The translations under genes and the position numbers were made by a program. This document shows positions 1-7,808 of a stretch of DNA of 45,290 nt, in pieces (positions within the stretch are counted from its first letter, which is position 1; each line of letters opens with the position of its first letter). A model generated the notes under the pieces. It was not told the origin of the DNA, searched no databases, and saw nothing but the letters and a program-made list of their open reading frames with translations. The DNA comes from Bacillus pumilus. Lineage in GTDB: Bacteria > Bacillota > Bacilli > Bacillales > Bacillaceae. The stretch is taken from NCBI RefSeq assembly GCF_002744245.1, contig NZ_NKHG01000045.1, positions 1-45,290 on the forward strand, written 5' to 3'.

Positions 1-23
1 GGACTTTCTCATCAAGAAAGTCC
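1..23 (-). terminator. Hairpin after ykuC, probable terminator cut by the window edge
   Basis: GGACTTTCT (1-9) pairs perfectly with AGAAAGTCC (15-23). It lies just beyond the ykuC stop codon, read on the minus strand. The U-tract that would confirm a terminator falls outside the window. Confidence 0.5.
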
Positions 24-37
24 TTTGATCGGTTCAT

Positions 38-1316
38 TTATTGAACTCCCTGGCCTTTTAATTCACGCTGTACATCTAAGTCGGCAGCTTCTCTGCTGAA
101 CTTTGGCAGTGTAATGAAGTAAAAAAGGAAGACGAGTAAAATAATAATGCCCATTCCGTAATAAATATATGAAATGTTCGTGACGAGGCTTGGAAAAATA
201 AGCGCAATCAGCCCTAACGTCATCGATTGGGCGAACATCGTGAGCGGATCAACCCATCCTGACACACGTCCCATCAGACGGGGGTGGACGATTCTTGGGA
301 GCCAGCCGCCAATGACAATGTTGACCGGACCAATGCAAGTACCAATGACAAATGATGTGACATAAAATAACCATAATGTATGGGTAGAACCAAGTACAAA
401 AATAAGAATGCCTGCAACCAAAATGGGAATCGACATGAGATATTGCATCTTTATCTTTTTAGCGAGGACAGAGCCCAATAAGCTTCCAACAAGCAGCCCT
501 GCACCGATCGCAATTGTAAAGAACGATGTATGCAATTCAAAGTGATCTGGTGAAAGACCGTATTTCATTGTAAACATCGGCAGAACTGCAAATGCGCCAT
601 TGACGAGACCGAAAACAAAGAAACCAAAAATTAAGGAAGCCAGTAATTTATTTTTTGAAATATAAATAATGCCTTCTTTAAAATCCTTAAGAGAAGCTTT
701 AATGGTCATACTTCTCCAGCCTGCTTGTCCATTTGGCTGACGTGCTTCAATAGGAATGTTGCATGAACGAATCAGGATGCCGGAAATAATAAAACTGATC
801 AAATCAATGGTAATGGCACCATGGAGACCAATGGTCTTATACATAATGGCTCCTATTCCAACACCGAATACCATAAACAGACTAAATAACATTTGATTTA
901 AGCCAGCAGCTTTTGCGTATTGATCTTTATTTAAGATTGCCTGAACGAGAGAGGCTTCAGCTGGATAGAAGAACTTCGTAATGGCACTTCGTATAAACAA
1001 GATCAAGAAAATAAGCGGCAATGAATGAAAATAAATAACGATAAATAAAACAATCGTCAGCCCAGCTCGTATCCAGTCACAATTCTCTGCGACTTTTTTT
1101 ACGATCAAAACGGTCTGCGACCACACCGACCATAAAAAAGACAAAGATCGTAGGTAGTGAATACATTAACTCTGCCAATGTGGCGTAGGCGGGCTGATGA
1201 CTAAAATGGTCGAGCAAATAAAAGGCAAACGCCATATTGCCTACTGTTGTCCCCATTTGCGAGGCAAGTGCTGCAAAAAAGAGACGAACAAAATTTCTGT
1301 TTTTAAAAATATCCAT
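38..1316 (-). pseudogene. ykuC: MFS transporter YkuC, frameshifted
   Basis: This is a 12-helix major facilitator superfamily transporter of unknown substrate in the cytoplasmic membrane. It is read in two frames. Positions 1316-1077 encode the N-terminus (MDIFKNRNFVRLFF) through the loop 2-3 motif GVVADRFDRKK. The remaining ~350 residues, with about ten hydrophobic helices, run from about 1093 to 38 in another frame. The join is a run of seven A on the minus strand (T at 1094-1100). Six A would give a continuous ...DRKKVAENCDW... and a protein of about 420 aa, close to the B. subtilis YkuC length I recall. The start is supported by AAGGAG 8-9 nt upstream of ATG 1316. A sequencing indel, a real null allele or slippage at the A-run are all possible. 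Confidence 0.85.
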
Positions 1317-1389
1317 AAATACGCTCCTTAACCTGAAGATCCCACTTTATATCATATAAAATTTTAAGCATTCATACAATTGATTTCTC

Positions 1390-1887
1390 CTACTGGCTAA
1401 TGGTCACAGGTGTTCCATTTGGAACGAGTGAAGCAAGTTCGATGACATCCTGATTATACATGCGAATGCACCCTCTAGAAACAGCTTTACCAATTGAAGA
1501 CGGGTTATTCGTACCGTGGATGCCATAATGAACTTTCGAAAGGCTCAGCCAATAGGCGCCAAAGGGACCTCCTGGGTTTGGCTGTCTGTTGACGATATAA
1601 TAAGAACCTGTCGGTGTCATATTTAACATTCTTCCTGTTGCAATCGGGTACGAACGTATGAGCTGTGATCCAGAAAACAAAACGAGACGTTTCGTTGAAA
1701 TCGAAACAGATATGCGGTAAGGGATCGTGCTAGGGTCCGGCAACCCAGGAATGATGATGACCTCATTTTGTTCTGGCTCTCGAGCTTGCAGTGACGGGTT
1801 TGCAGCCTTTAAGGCATCCGCCGTGGTTCGAAAATCAAGCGCTATAGAAGCAAGTGTTTCTCCACTTTTCACCGTGTATCGTAGCAT
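1390..1887 (-). CDS. ykuD: L,D-transpeptidase YkuD with LysM domain
   Basis: Cell-wall enzyme that forms 3-3 cross-links between peptidoglycan stem peptides; the family includes the structurally solved B. subtilis YkuD, a spore-associated protein. A LysM module covers residues ~3-48 (YTVKSGETLASIA, IIIPG). The YkuD catalytic domain covers ~56-164 and carries HGTNNPSSIGKAVSRGCIRM, with His124 and the nucleophile Cys140. Length is 165 aa against 164 in B. subtilis. There is no signal peptide, as in the homologue. I chose ATG 1887 because it matches the family N-terminus; an in-frame TTG one codon earlier (1890) is also well placed relative to AAAGGAG (1898-1904). It sits between two frameshifted neighbours but is itself intact. 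B. subtilis ykyB, expected between ykuC and ykuD, is absent. Confidence 0.93.
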   Translation of the reverse strand: MLRYTVKSGETLASIALDFRTTADALKAANPSLQAREPEQNEVIIIPGLPDPSTIPYRISVSISTKRLVLFSGSQLIRSYPIATGRMLNMTPTGSYYIVNRQPNPGGPFGAYWLSLSKVHYGIHGTNNPSSIGKAVSRGCIRMYNQDVIELASLVPNGTPVTISQ

Positions 1888-2045
1888 CAAATGACACTCC
1901 TTTTACTCAAATAAGAGAAGCCGTGATGCCCGTCACCAGATATATTATATTGGACGGAATCAGGCCTATTAAGGTTTCTCCTAACATTTGTCATGAGAAA
2001 TATCTTTGTGTATACATATGCAAGAGAGAGCGGTTTGGCTTCTGT

Positions 2046-2889
2046 TTACACATGAGATGTTAAGGTGAAAAAGGTTAATTCAGGTTTGGCTAAAAACCGA
2101 AGCGGCAGTCTTGTTGTCCCAAGTCCGCGGTTGACATAGATGCGATGCTGATAGCTTCCGTATAAACCTTCCACATATGTATGGCCATAAGGTGCTGTGA
2201 GAATCGGTCCATAGAAAGGAAGCTGTATTTGACCGCCATGTGTATGCCCAGAGAGCTGTAAGTTAATGGGCGCTTGTTTCAGCTCTAGTGCAGCATCAGG
2301 CTCATGTACGAGTAGTAAAGTAAATAGATCAGAGGAGACCTCTCGTTGGATGAGGTCATAATCTGGCATGCTCATCATGAGGTCATCGATTGTAGCTATT
2401 TGAATGTGGGCTTCTTCTTTTTCTAAAAGAAACACCTCATTTTTACACAAAGTAAATCCACAAGCTTCCATTGTTTTTTCATAAAGCTCAACGCCAAATG
2501 GTCCGTAGTCATGGTTTCCGTATATCGCCAGCTTACCAAATGGAGCATGAAGCTTTGGCTTTTTCATGCTCTTCAATAGTTGCTTGAAAATCAACGAGAT
2601 CACCTGTGAACACAATGAGGTCTGGAGATTCAGCATTGATTTTCTTAACGACGGCTTCTACATCTTTCGCAGGAAATGTATGACTTAAATGAACATCACT
2701 AAATTGGGCAATTTTAAACTGATCGAATAAGGCTGGAAGCTGAGCATCATGAATGGTCAATGATATGGTATCGATCATGTGCGGCTCAATGTACCGGGCA
2801 TAGCCAAAACCACATGTCGTGGCCAAAAGACCAAGAATACTCGCACCAGCTGCTCCTTTTAAAAACTGTCTACGGGAAAGTTGCTTCAT
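2046..2889 (-). pseudogene. ykuE: Tat-exported metallophosphoesterase YkuE, frameshifted
   Basis: Calcineurin-like metallophosphoesterase, a known twin-arginine (TatAyCy) substrate that binds the cell wall in B. subtilis. The first frame (2889-2533) has the Tat signal SRRQFLKGAAGASILGLLA and metal motifs DVHLS and GDLVD. It then runs into a stop. The second frame (up to 2046) carries GNHDYG, LVHEPDA and SGHTHGGQ, completing the metal site. The frames cross near 2555-2575. Either one extra A in the A5 run (T at 2560-2564) or an out-of-frame deletion of about 14 nt fits the spacing. The second fits because the joined protein would be roughly five residues shorter here than the B. subtilis protein as I remember it. 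As written, the product would be exported without a complete active site. Confidence 0.85.
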
Positions 2890-2988
2890 ATAAAACTCCT
2901 TTAAAAAATAAAATTAAGTATAGCATGATATTTGATAAATCTCCCATATGGTGCACGGAGGGGAAATCATGATATGATAGAAAAATAA

Positions 2989-3006
2989 TGAATGAATAGT
3001 CATTCA
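2989..3006 (+). promoter_or_regulatory. FadR operator upstream of fadH
   Basis: TGAATGAATAGTCATTCA is a near-perfect palindrome matching the Bacillus FadR (YsiA) box. It ends 23 nt before the fadH start. FadR represses the fatty-acid degradation regulon, including fadH in B. subtilis, and is released by long-chain acyl-CoA. A possible -10 (TATGAT, 2973-2978) lies just upstream, so the operator would cover the transcription start. Confidence 0.85.
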
Positions 3007-3029
3007 AATTGTACAAAGGGGGAAAAAAT

Positions 3030-3794
3030 ATGACGAAGCAAACAGTAATTGTCACAGGAGGATCTAACGGAATGGGGAAGGCGATGGCTACCCATTTGGC
3101 ACTTGGAGGCTGGAATGTCGTGATGACAGGAAGAACAGAAGAAACGCTGGAAAAGACCACAAGTGAAATCAAGCAGAAAGGCGGTTCTGTCGCTTATTTT
3201 CAAATGGATGTACGAAATCCAGATGATGCTGATCAAATGGTGAAGTTTGCGGTTGATACATTTGGTGATGTGGATGCACTGATTAATAACGCGGCGGGGA
3301 ACTTTTTAGTTCCGGCAGAAAAACTGTCTCCTAACGGCTGGAAGGCTGTCATTGATATTGTCTTAAATGGTACATTTTTTTGCAGTCATGCAGTCGGCAA
3401 TTACTGGATTCGTCAAAAGAAAAGGGGGAGTATGATTAATATGGTGGCGACTTATGCATGGGGTGCTGGTGTAGGTGTGGCGCATTCAGCAGCAGCAAAG
3501 GCAGGCGTTCTGTCTCTGACGCGAACGCTTGCAGTGGAATGGGGAAAGCAATATCGAATTCGCGTCAATGCCATCGCACCAGGGCCAATCGAGAGAACAG
3601 GTGGTGCTGAAAAACTATGGGAATCCGAAGAGGCAGCGCAAAGAACATTAGACAGTGTCCCTCTTGGCAGACTTGGCACACCAGAGGAAATTGCAGAGCT
3701 TGCGAGCTTTTTATTATCTGAACAAGCTTCGTATATGAACGGAGATTGTATCACAATGGATGGGGGTCAATGGCTCAACCAATCACCATTTTGA
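3030..3794 (+). CDS. fadH: 2,4-dienoyl-CoA reductase FadH (SDR family)
   Basis: NADPH-dependent short-chain dehydrogenase/reductase that removes 2,4-double bonds during beta-oxidation of unsaturated fatty acids. The Rossmann glycine motif TGGSNGMG is at residues 9-16, and NNAAG follows about residue 87. The segment HSAAAKAG replaces the usual YxxxK by SxxxK, which is normal for dienoyl-CoA reductases. It ends near FLLSEQASYMNGDCITMDGG. ATG 3030 is preceded by AAAGGGGGA (3016-3024); a TTG at 3009 in the same frame lacks a site. Length is 254 aa as in B. subtilis. The partner fadG, which I recall following fadH there, is missing, and ykuI follows directly. Confidence 0.93.
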   Translation: MTKQTVIVTGGSNGMGKAMATHLALGGWNVVMTGRTEETLEKTTSEIKQKGGSVAYFQMDVRNPDDADQMVKFAVDTFGDVDALINNAAGNFLVPAEKLSPNGWKAVIDIVLNGTFFCSHAVGNYWIRQKKRGSMINMVATYAWGAGVGVAHSAAAKAGVLSLTRTLAVEWGKQYRIRVNAIAPGPIERTGGAEKLWESEEAAQRTLDSVPLGRLGTPEEIAELASFLLSEQASYMNGDCITMDGGQWLNQSPF

Positions 3795-3858
3795 ATGCCC
3801 GTGAAAGACCTGCTTTTGATGTGGTATAATCACACAAAGAGAGAAGCAGGTGATGAAA

Positions 3859-5079
3859 ATGGTCGATCCATTGGATATTTTAACGAATATTGAAGATGTT
3901 TTCCCGCACTATCAAGCGATCTTCAGTGCGGAAGAGCAAAAAGTGATAGGCTATGAGATTCTAGGAAGAATGAAGCTTGAGTCTGAAACGGTTAGTCTAG
4001 GCTCCTTCTTTACGGATTCATCTATTCCTGACGAATATAAACTGGAAGTAGATCAAGAAGTACTTCGTCAAGCATTAGATCTCTTTACAACAGTGGACGA
4101 AGATTTGCTCATTTTTATTAATCATGATGCCAATGTCCTCATGCTAGATCACGGTGAAAGTTTTTTAGAACTTTTAAAGGAATATGAAGCAAGGGGCATT
4201 CAGCTCAACCGATTTGTGATTGAATTTACAGAGCATACGTTTAGCGGCGACATTGAACAGCTTTACCATACGTTAACGTATTATCGTACATATGGGATCA
4301 AAATCGCCGTATCGAATATAGGAAAAGAAAGCAGTAACCTTGACCGGATTGCGCTGCTTTCACCCGATCTATTAAAAATAGATTTACAGGCATTAAGGGC
4401 TTCGTCTCCTTCACCTTCCTATGAATATGTCTTGTACAGCATTTCATTGCTTGCGAGAAAAATAGGGGCTGCCCTAATTTATGAAGACATTGAAGCGAAT
4501 TTCCAACTGCAATATGCATGGAGAAATGGCGGGAGATATTTTCAAGGGTTCTACCTTCACGAGCCTACGGCGGAATTAATTGACCGTAACAAACGAAAAG
4601 ATCAGCTTAGAGAAGAATTTCAGCAATTTATTGCCCATGAAAAAAAGAAACTTCAAGCAGTCTATGAACATTCTGAAACATTTTATAAACGAATTCATCA
4701 AGCTGTCACGACCTTAAAAAAATCATGCAGCACAAATGATGAACTCATACAAAAGCTGGCACTAGAACTAACCGATTGCAGTTTTCGGATTTATATGTGT
4801 AATGAGGAAGGGTTTCAAATCACTGGAAACGTATTTAAAAAAGAAAAGGAATGGCTGTTTCAGCCGGAGTATATAGAGAAAAACTGGAGCTGGCGCCCTT
4901 ATTTCCTATCAAATATTCTCCAAATGAGAATTAGCGGGAAAGGATTTTTCAGTGATATTTACAGTGATTTAGAAACTGGAGAGCGGATACGAACGTTTTC
5001 CTATCCATTAGAGGGGGACATGTATTTGTTTATCGATCTTCCGTATGCCTATCTATATGAGCAAGATGGATTGATTTAA
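3859..5079 (+). CDS. ykuI: EAL-domain c-di-GMP-binding protein YkuI
   Basis: Cytosolic protein with an N-terminal EAL domain (residues ~15-250) and a C-terminal PAS-like YkuI_C domain (~265-400). The B. subtilis homologue binds c-di-GMP, but phosphodiesterase activity has not been clearly shown. Here the signature EAL reads EIL (GYEILGRM). Other EAL elements are present: LIFINHD, FVIEFTEH, IAVSNIG and LLKIDLQALR. DFG-type sites differ (SNIGKESSN where active enzymes have DDFG), in line with a sensor role. ATG 3859 follows AGGTGA (3848-3853) and gives the family N-terminus MVDPLDILTN. The gene stands alone, with a terminator right after it. Confidence 0.92.
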   Translation: MVDPLDILTNIEDVFPHYQAIFSAEEQKVIGYEILGRMKLESETVSLGSFFTDSSIPDEYKLEVDQEVLRQALDLFTTVDEDLLIFINHDANVLMLDHGESFLELLKEYEARGIQLNRFVIEFTEHTFSGDIEQLYHTLTYYRTYGIKIAVSNIGKESSNLDRIALLSPDLLKIDLQALRASSPSPSYEYVLYSISLLARKIGAALIYEDIEANFQLQYAWRNGGRYFQGFYLHEPTAELIDRNKRKDQLREEFQQFIAHEKKKLQAVYEHSETFYKRIHQAVTTLKKSCSTNDELIQKLALELTDCSFRIYMCNEEGFQITGNVFKKEKEWLFQPEYIEKNWSWRPYFLSNILQMRISGKGFFSDIYSDLETGERIRTFSYPLEGDMYLFIDLPYAYLYEQDGLI

Positions 5080-5080
5080 G

Positions 5081-5105
5081 AGCAGTCTTAGCGGCTGCTT
5101 TTTTT
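5081..5105 (+). terminator. ykuI terminator
   Basis: AGCAGTC (5081-5087) pairs with GGCTGCT (5093-5099) around a 5-nt loop, followed by a run of T. It starts 2 nt after the ykuI stop and separates ykuI from the fsrA promoter. Confidence 0.85.
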
Positions 5106-5131
5106 GATAGAAAAAAAGAAATAAAAAATGG

Positions 5132-5160
5132 TTGACAATGAAACTGATAATCATTATCAT
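5132..5160 (+). promoter_or_regulatory. fsrA promoter with embedded Fur box
   Basis: TTGACA (5132-5137), a 17-nt spacer and TATCAT (5155-5160) form a strong SigA promoter. Between and over these lies TGATAATCATTATCA (5145-5159), an exact match to the 7-1-7 Fur box. Fur-Fe(II) bound there would block polymerase, so transcription is expected only when iron is scarce. Confidence 0.9.
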
Positions 5161-5166
5161 TTAGTT

Positions 5167-5252
5167 ATAGAGAGAAGCTACTCTCTGTTCCCCAACCCCT
5201 CTATCAGATCAAGATCCAAAAAACTTGGCGCTCCCACCGCCAAGATTTTTTG
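5167..5252 (+). ncRNA. fsrA: FsrA, iron-sparing small RNA
   Basis: This has the size, position and control of B. subtilis FsrA, an ~84-nt Fur-regulated RNA encoded just after ykuI that represses iron-rich enzymes such as aconitase and succinate dehydrogenase. The start at about 5167 is placed 7 nt after the -10. There is a 5' hairpin (AGAGAG 5169-5174 / CTCTCT 5181-5186). A single-stranded C-rich stretch, TTCCCCAACCCCTC (5188-5201), can pair with G-rich ribosome binding sites. A Rho-independent terminator ends it (CTTGGCG 5224-5230 / CGCCAAG 5238-5244 plus six T), with another CTCCCAC in its loop. No ORF with a ribosome binding site lies inside. Identification is from locus, promoter and C-rich pattern, not alignment. 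Confidence 0.88.
5224..5251 (+). terminator. fsrA terminator
   Basis: CTTGGCG (5224-5230) and CGCCAAG (5238-5244) form a perfect 7-bp stem with loop CTCCCAC, followed by A and six T. It ends the small RNA and would block Fur-controlled readthrough into the catalase gene. Confidence 0.92.
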
Positions 5253-5273
5253 TGCTTCAATCTTTCTCTTCAT

Positions 5274-5303
5274 GCATAGGACATCCCAAATCCTCCATAC
5301 ATC
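5274..5303 (+). promoter_or_regulatory. Candidate SigE/SigK-type promoter for the catalase
   Basis: CATACATC (5296-5303) resembles the mother-cell -10 CATACAnT. GCATAGG (5274-5280), 15 nt upstream, partly resembles a SigE -35. A start near 5311 would leave a short leader carrying the AGGAGGG ribosome binding site at 5327. No good SigA or SigB promoter was seen between the fsrA terminator and the gene. Confidence 0.35.
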
Positions 5304-5340
5304 TTAAATGATGATAGTTAGACGGCAGGAGGGAACAGTC

Positions 5341-6237
5341 ATGATCAAACGCGACAAACGGCTGCTGATTGATTTGCCAAGGCCAGATCACCCAGATGCA
5401 AATGGTGCCGCTGCTGTGCAAGAATTACTCGGCGGGAAATTCGGTGAAATGTCCACATTAAATAATTACATGTTTCAATCCTTTAACTTTAGAGGGAAAC
5501 GAAAACTCAAACCGTTTTATGACCTCGTATCAAGTATTACAGCTGAAGAATTCGGCCATGTTGAGCTTGTGACCACAGCTGTAAATCTGATGATTACGGG
5601 AACCACCCATGGAGGAGATCCAGATACGACACCGATGAAAGCGGCTGTCGATAAACGAAATACGCAGCATTTTATTCAAACGGCACAAACAGGCTATCCG
5701 TTTGATTCAATGGCAAAACCGTGGACAGGAGAGAATGTGTTCTCAAGTGGTAACCTGATTCTTGATCTTCTTCATAATTTTTTCCTTGAATGCGGGGCTC
5801 GTACGCATAAAATGCGCGTATATGAAATGACGGATCATCCTACAGCAAGAGAGATGATCGGTTATTTACTTGTCAGGGGCGGCGTGCATGTCGTGGCGTA
5901 TGCAAAAGCGCTTGAGGTGGCCACAGGAGTAGATGTAGGGAAGATGCTGCCGATTCCAAACCTCGACAATAAATACTTTGACTCTGCGAGAAAGTTTGAA
6001 GATCAAAACATTCATACAAAACTGTATACATTTAGTGATACGGATTATAAGGATATCAATAAGATTTGGAAAGGGAGCCACCCGATTGATGGAAAGCCGC
6101 TGACAGTCATTGAGGGTACCCCGAAAGGTGCACCTGTACCAGATTATAGAGAATTACCGGAAGAGTTTGCACCAGGCATTTCAAAAGAGGATTTTGACGA
6201 AATTGCCAAACGGCTCATGAGATCTGCCGGTTTATAA
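5341..6237 (+). CDS. Manganese catalase, Thermus type
   Basis: Non-haem dimanganese catalase that breaks down hydrogen peroxide. The 298-aa protein resembles the ~302-aa Thermus thermophilus enzyme more than the shorter Lactobacillus/YjqC form: shared strings include AVQ-LLGG-FGEMST, SGNLILDLLHNFFLE and REMIGYLLVRGGVH. Predicted Mn ligands are Glu36, Glu70, His73, Glu149 and His182, inside a four-helix ferritin-like bundle. ATG 5341 follows AGGAGGG (5327-5333) by 7 nt; an earlier in-frame ATG (5311) has no such site. The gene is wedged between fsrA and ykuJ, which are close neighbours in B. subtilis, so it is an insertion relative to that species. Some Bacillus Mn catalases are spore-coat proteins, which would fit the candidate promoter upstream. 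I am not certain which named B. pumilus catalase this equals. Confidence 0.93.
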   Translation: MIKRDKRLLIDLPRPDHPDANGAAAVQELLGGKFGEMSTLNNYMFQSFNFRGKRKLKPFYDLVSSITAEEFGHVELVTTAVNLMITGTTHGGDPDTTPMKAAVDKRNTQHFIQTAQTGYPFDSMAKPWTGENVFSSGNLILDLLHNFFLECGARTHKMRVYEMTDHPTAREMIGYLLVRGGVHVVAYAKALEVATGVDVGKMLPIPNLDNKYFDSARKFEDQNIHTKLYTFSDTDYKDINKIWKGSHPIDGKPLTVIEGTPKGAPVPDYRELPEEFAPGISKEDFDEIAKRLMRSAGL

Positions 6238-6420
6238 AAACATGGTGCATGAGATCAGAAAAAAGACTCAAAATAAAAAAACAGATTCTTTTTCTTTTTT
6301 TGAATTCAAGAGGAAAAATATCATCTGAGAACACTTTATGGTATGATGCTTTGTAGGACTTGTGTATAATCAATACGGGTTCATCTTGAGTTGTTTTTTT
6401 GAAAGGAGTCTTTTTTTAGA

Positions 6421-6663
6421 ATGTCACAATTAATGGGTATCATTACAAGGCTGCAAAGTCTTCAAGAGACAGCAGAAGCTGCAAACGAGCCAGCACAGCG
6501 CTATTTCGAAGTGAATGGTGAGAAAATCTGTAGTGTTAAGTATTTCGAAAAGAATCAAACGTTTGAATTGACTGTTTTTCAACAAGGGGATAAGCCAAAC
6601 ACTTTCCCATTTGACAACATTGATATGATTTCGATTGAGATTTTTGAACTTCTACAATCCTAA
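6421..6663 (+). CDS. ykuJ: Conserved protein YkuJ (DUF1797)
   Basis: Small cytosolic protein of unknown function, 80 aa against 79 in B. subtilis, almost identical to that protein as I recall it (MSQLMGIITRLQSLQETAEAANEP). It has an N-terminal helix followed by an alpha/beta region with short strands (KICSVKYF, TFELTVF). AAAGGAG (6402-6408) lies 12 nt before ATG 6421, longer than usual because of a T-run between them. A -10-like TATAAT (6365-6370) suggests its own promoter, so it is likely transcribed independently of the catalase. Confidence 0.9.
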   Translation: MSQLMGIITRLQSLQETAEAANEPAQRYFEVNGEKICSVKYFEKNQTFELTVFQQGDKPNTFPFDNIDMISIEIFELLQS

Positions 6664-6807
6664 GCTGAATCGTATGAAATGTTTTTTCTAAGAATTCCTT
6701 CGTTTATTACGGCAATATATACTTGTCATCATAGGCGATGTACAAATGGAAGATGATCAATCAGCGCATTTTTCGGATAAGAGACCATTAAAAAGGAGTT
6801 CCTTTCT

Positions 6808-7323
6808 GTGAGTGATTCTTTTTTCTACAATCTTTCTGAAGATCATTTAGCGTTTTCTGATGTCGTCACGAGAATGAAAGACTTTATCCGAAAAGACCCT
6901 AGATCCGTCTATGTGTTGTCAATTGGCACGGACTCACAGGTCAATCAGAATGTCACAAAGTTTATGACTGCGATTCATCTTCACCGGATGGGCAAAGGAG
7001 CCTGGGGCTGCCTCACACAACAAGTGGTCAGTAGACCTGTGCTAAGTCTTAGAGAAAAAATTTCATTAGAGACAGCGTTTAGCCAAAAGGTATGTGCAGA
7101 CATCCTTGACGGACCTTTAACAGAACTGATGGATTTGCTTCTTCCGTTTGCTGAGGAAGGGGCAGACCTCCGTTTTGAAGTCCATCTAGATATTGGAAAA
7201 AAAGGAAGTACGAAAGAGCTGATTCAGGAAATGACCGGAATGATCACAGCTATGGGAATTGAAGCAAAAATAAAACCCGACTCATATGCAGCATTTTGCT
7301 ACGCCAATCGATACACAAAATAA
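6808..7323 (+). CDS. ykuK: RNase H-like protein YkuK (DUF458)
   Basis: A 171-aa member of the DUF458 family, predicted to adopt an RNase H-like fold; no activity is established. Candidate acidic fold residues lie in VYVLSIGTDSQV (Asp42 region) and FEVHLDIGKKGSTKELI (~130-146). The C-terminus keeps the conserved KIKPDSYAAFCYANRYT. The start is GTG 6808, 9 nt after AAAGGAG (6792-6798). It follows ykuJ by 144 nt with no clear terminator between, so cotranscription is possible. Confidence 0.9.
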   Translation: MSDSFFYNLSEDHLAFSDVVTRMKDFIRKDPRSVYVLSIGTDSQVNQNVTKFMTAIHLHRMGKGAWGCLTQQVVSRPVLSLREKISLETAFSQKVCADILDGPLTELMDLLLPFAEEGADLRFEVHLDIGKKGSTKELIQEMTGMITAMGIEAKIKPDSYAAFCYANRYTK

Positions 7324-7346
7324 ATTCCGTCAATTTTCTCCAAACC

Positions 7347-7391
7347 TTGTCGAAACGTGCGGTTGACGATTCGATTCTAGTTCCTTATTCT
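7347..7391 (+). promoter_or_regulatory. abbA promoter with Spo0A box
   Basis: TTGACG (7363-7368), a 17-nt spacer and TATTCT (7386-7391) form a SigA promoter with a weak -10. Immediately upstream, TTGTCGAA (7347-7354) contains the Spo0A core TGTCGAA, placed as for an activator. In B. subtilis abbA is switched on by phosphorylated Spo0A, which agrees. Confidence 0.7.
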
Positions 7392-7472
7392 AGCTGTATA
7401 GAGAGGAAGCAGACATTCAAAAGCCTGCTAATCAATATAAAAGCATATATGAAACAGGGGGCCTGATGTTGA

Positions 7473-7664
7473 ATGAGCGTCATCGAAAATCGTTTTAATG
7501 AAGAAGAGAAAAAGCTATTATTAAACGTATTGCTGAATCAGGAATATGCTGTCGAATTACTAAGCAGTGAGATCAATGATATAGAATGTGGAACAAAGAA
7601 TGTCGACGACAATACGTATAAGCAATTGATCACATTGTATGACAGAGTAAGGTTTGAGAATTAA
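7473..7664 (+). CDS. abbA: AbrB antirepressor AbbA
   Basis: A 63-aa protein that binds AbrB and frees its target promoters at the transition to stationary phase. The sequence carries FNEEEKKLLLNVLLNQEYA, LLSSEINDIECGTKNVD and a C-terminal LYDRVRFEN, matching B. subtilis AbbA (YkzF) nearly throughout. It is all helical and acidic, as expected for a DNA-mimicking antirepressor. ATG 7473 follows AGGGGG (7456-7461). It has its own Spo0A-type promoter and terminator, so it is monocistronic. Confidence 0.93.
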   Translation: MSVIENRFNEEEKKLLLNVLLNQEYAVELLSSEINDIECGTKNVDDNTYKQLITLYDRVRFEN

Positions 7665-7684
7665 TATCGATTTAACATTCTATT

Positions 7685-7711
7685 AGATACTCGAGGCTGA
7701 GTATCTTTTTT
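7685..7711 (+). terminator. abbA terminator
   Basis: AGATACTC (7685-7692) pairs with GAGTATCT (7699-7706), followed by T at 7706-7711. Confidence 0.9.
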
Positions 7712-7725
7712 ATGCAGAAAAAATC

Positions 7726-7735
7726 TTTCGACAAA
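7726..7735 (+). promoter_or_regulatory. Spo0A-type box upstream of darB
   Basis: TTTCGACAAA is the exact reverse complement of the Spo0A box TTTGTCGAAA. It is 74 nt before the darB start, in the only region where a darB promoter could lie after the abbA terminator. No convincing SigA hexamer pair was found around it, so its effect is open. Confidence 0.45.
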
Positions 7736-7808
7736 TTTCGTTTTAGTTTATGCTTAATAGTAAAGGGGAATGTATGATTGATGATTGAGAGAAAAGGGGT
7801 CGAAGAAT

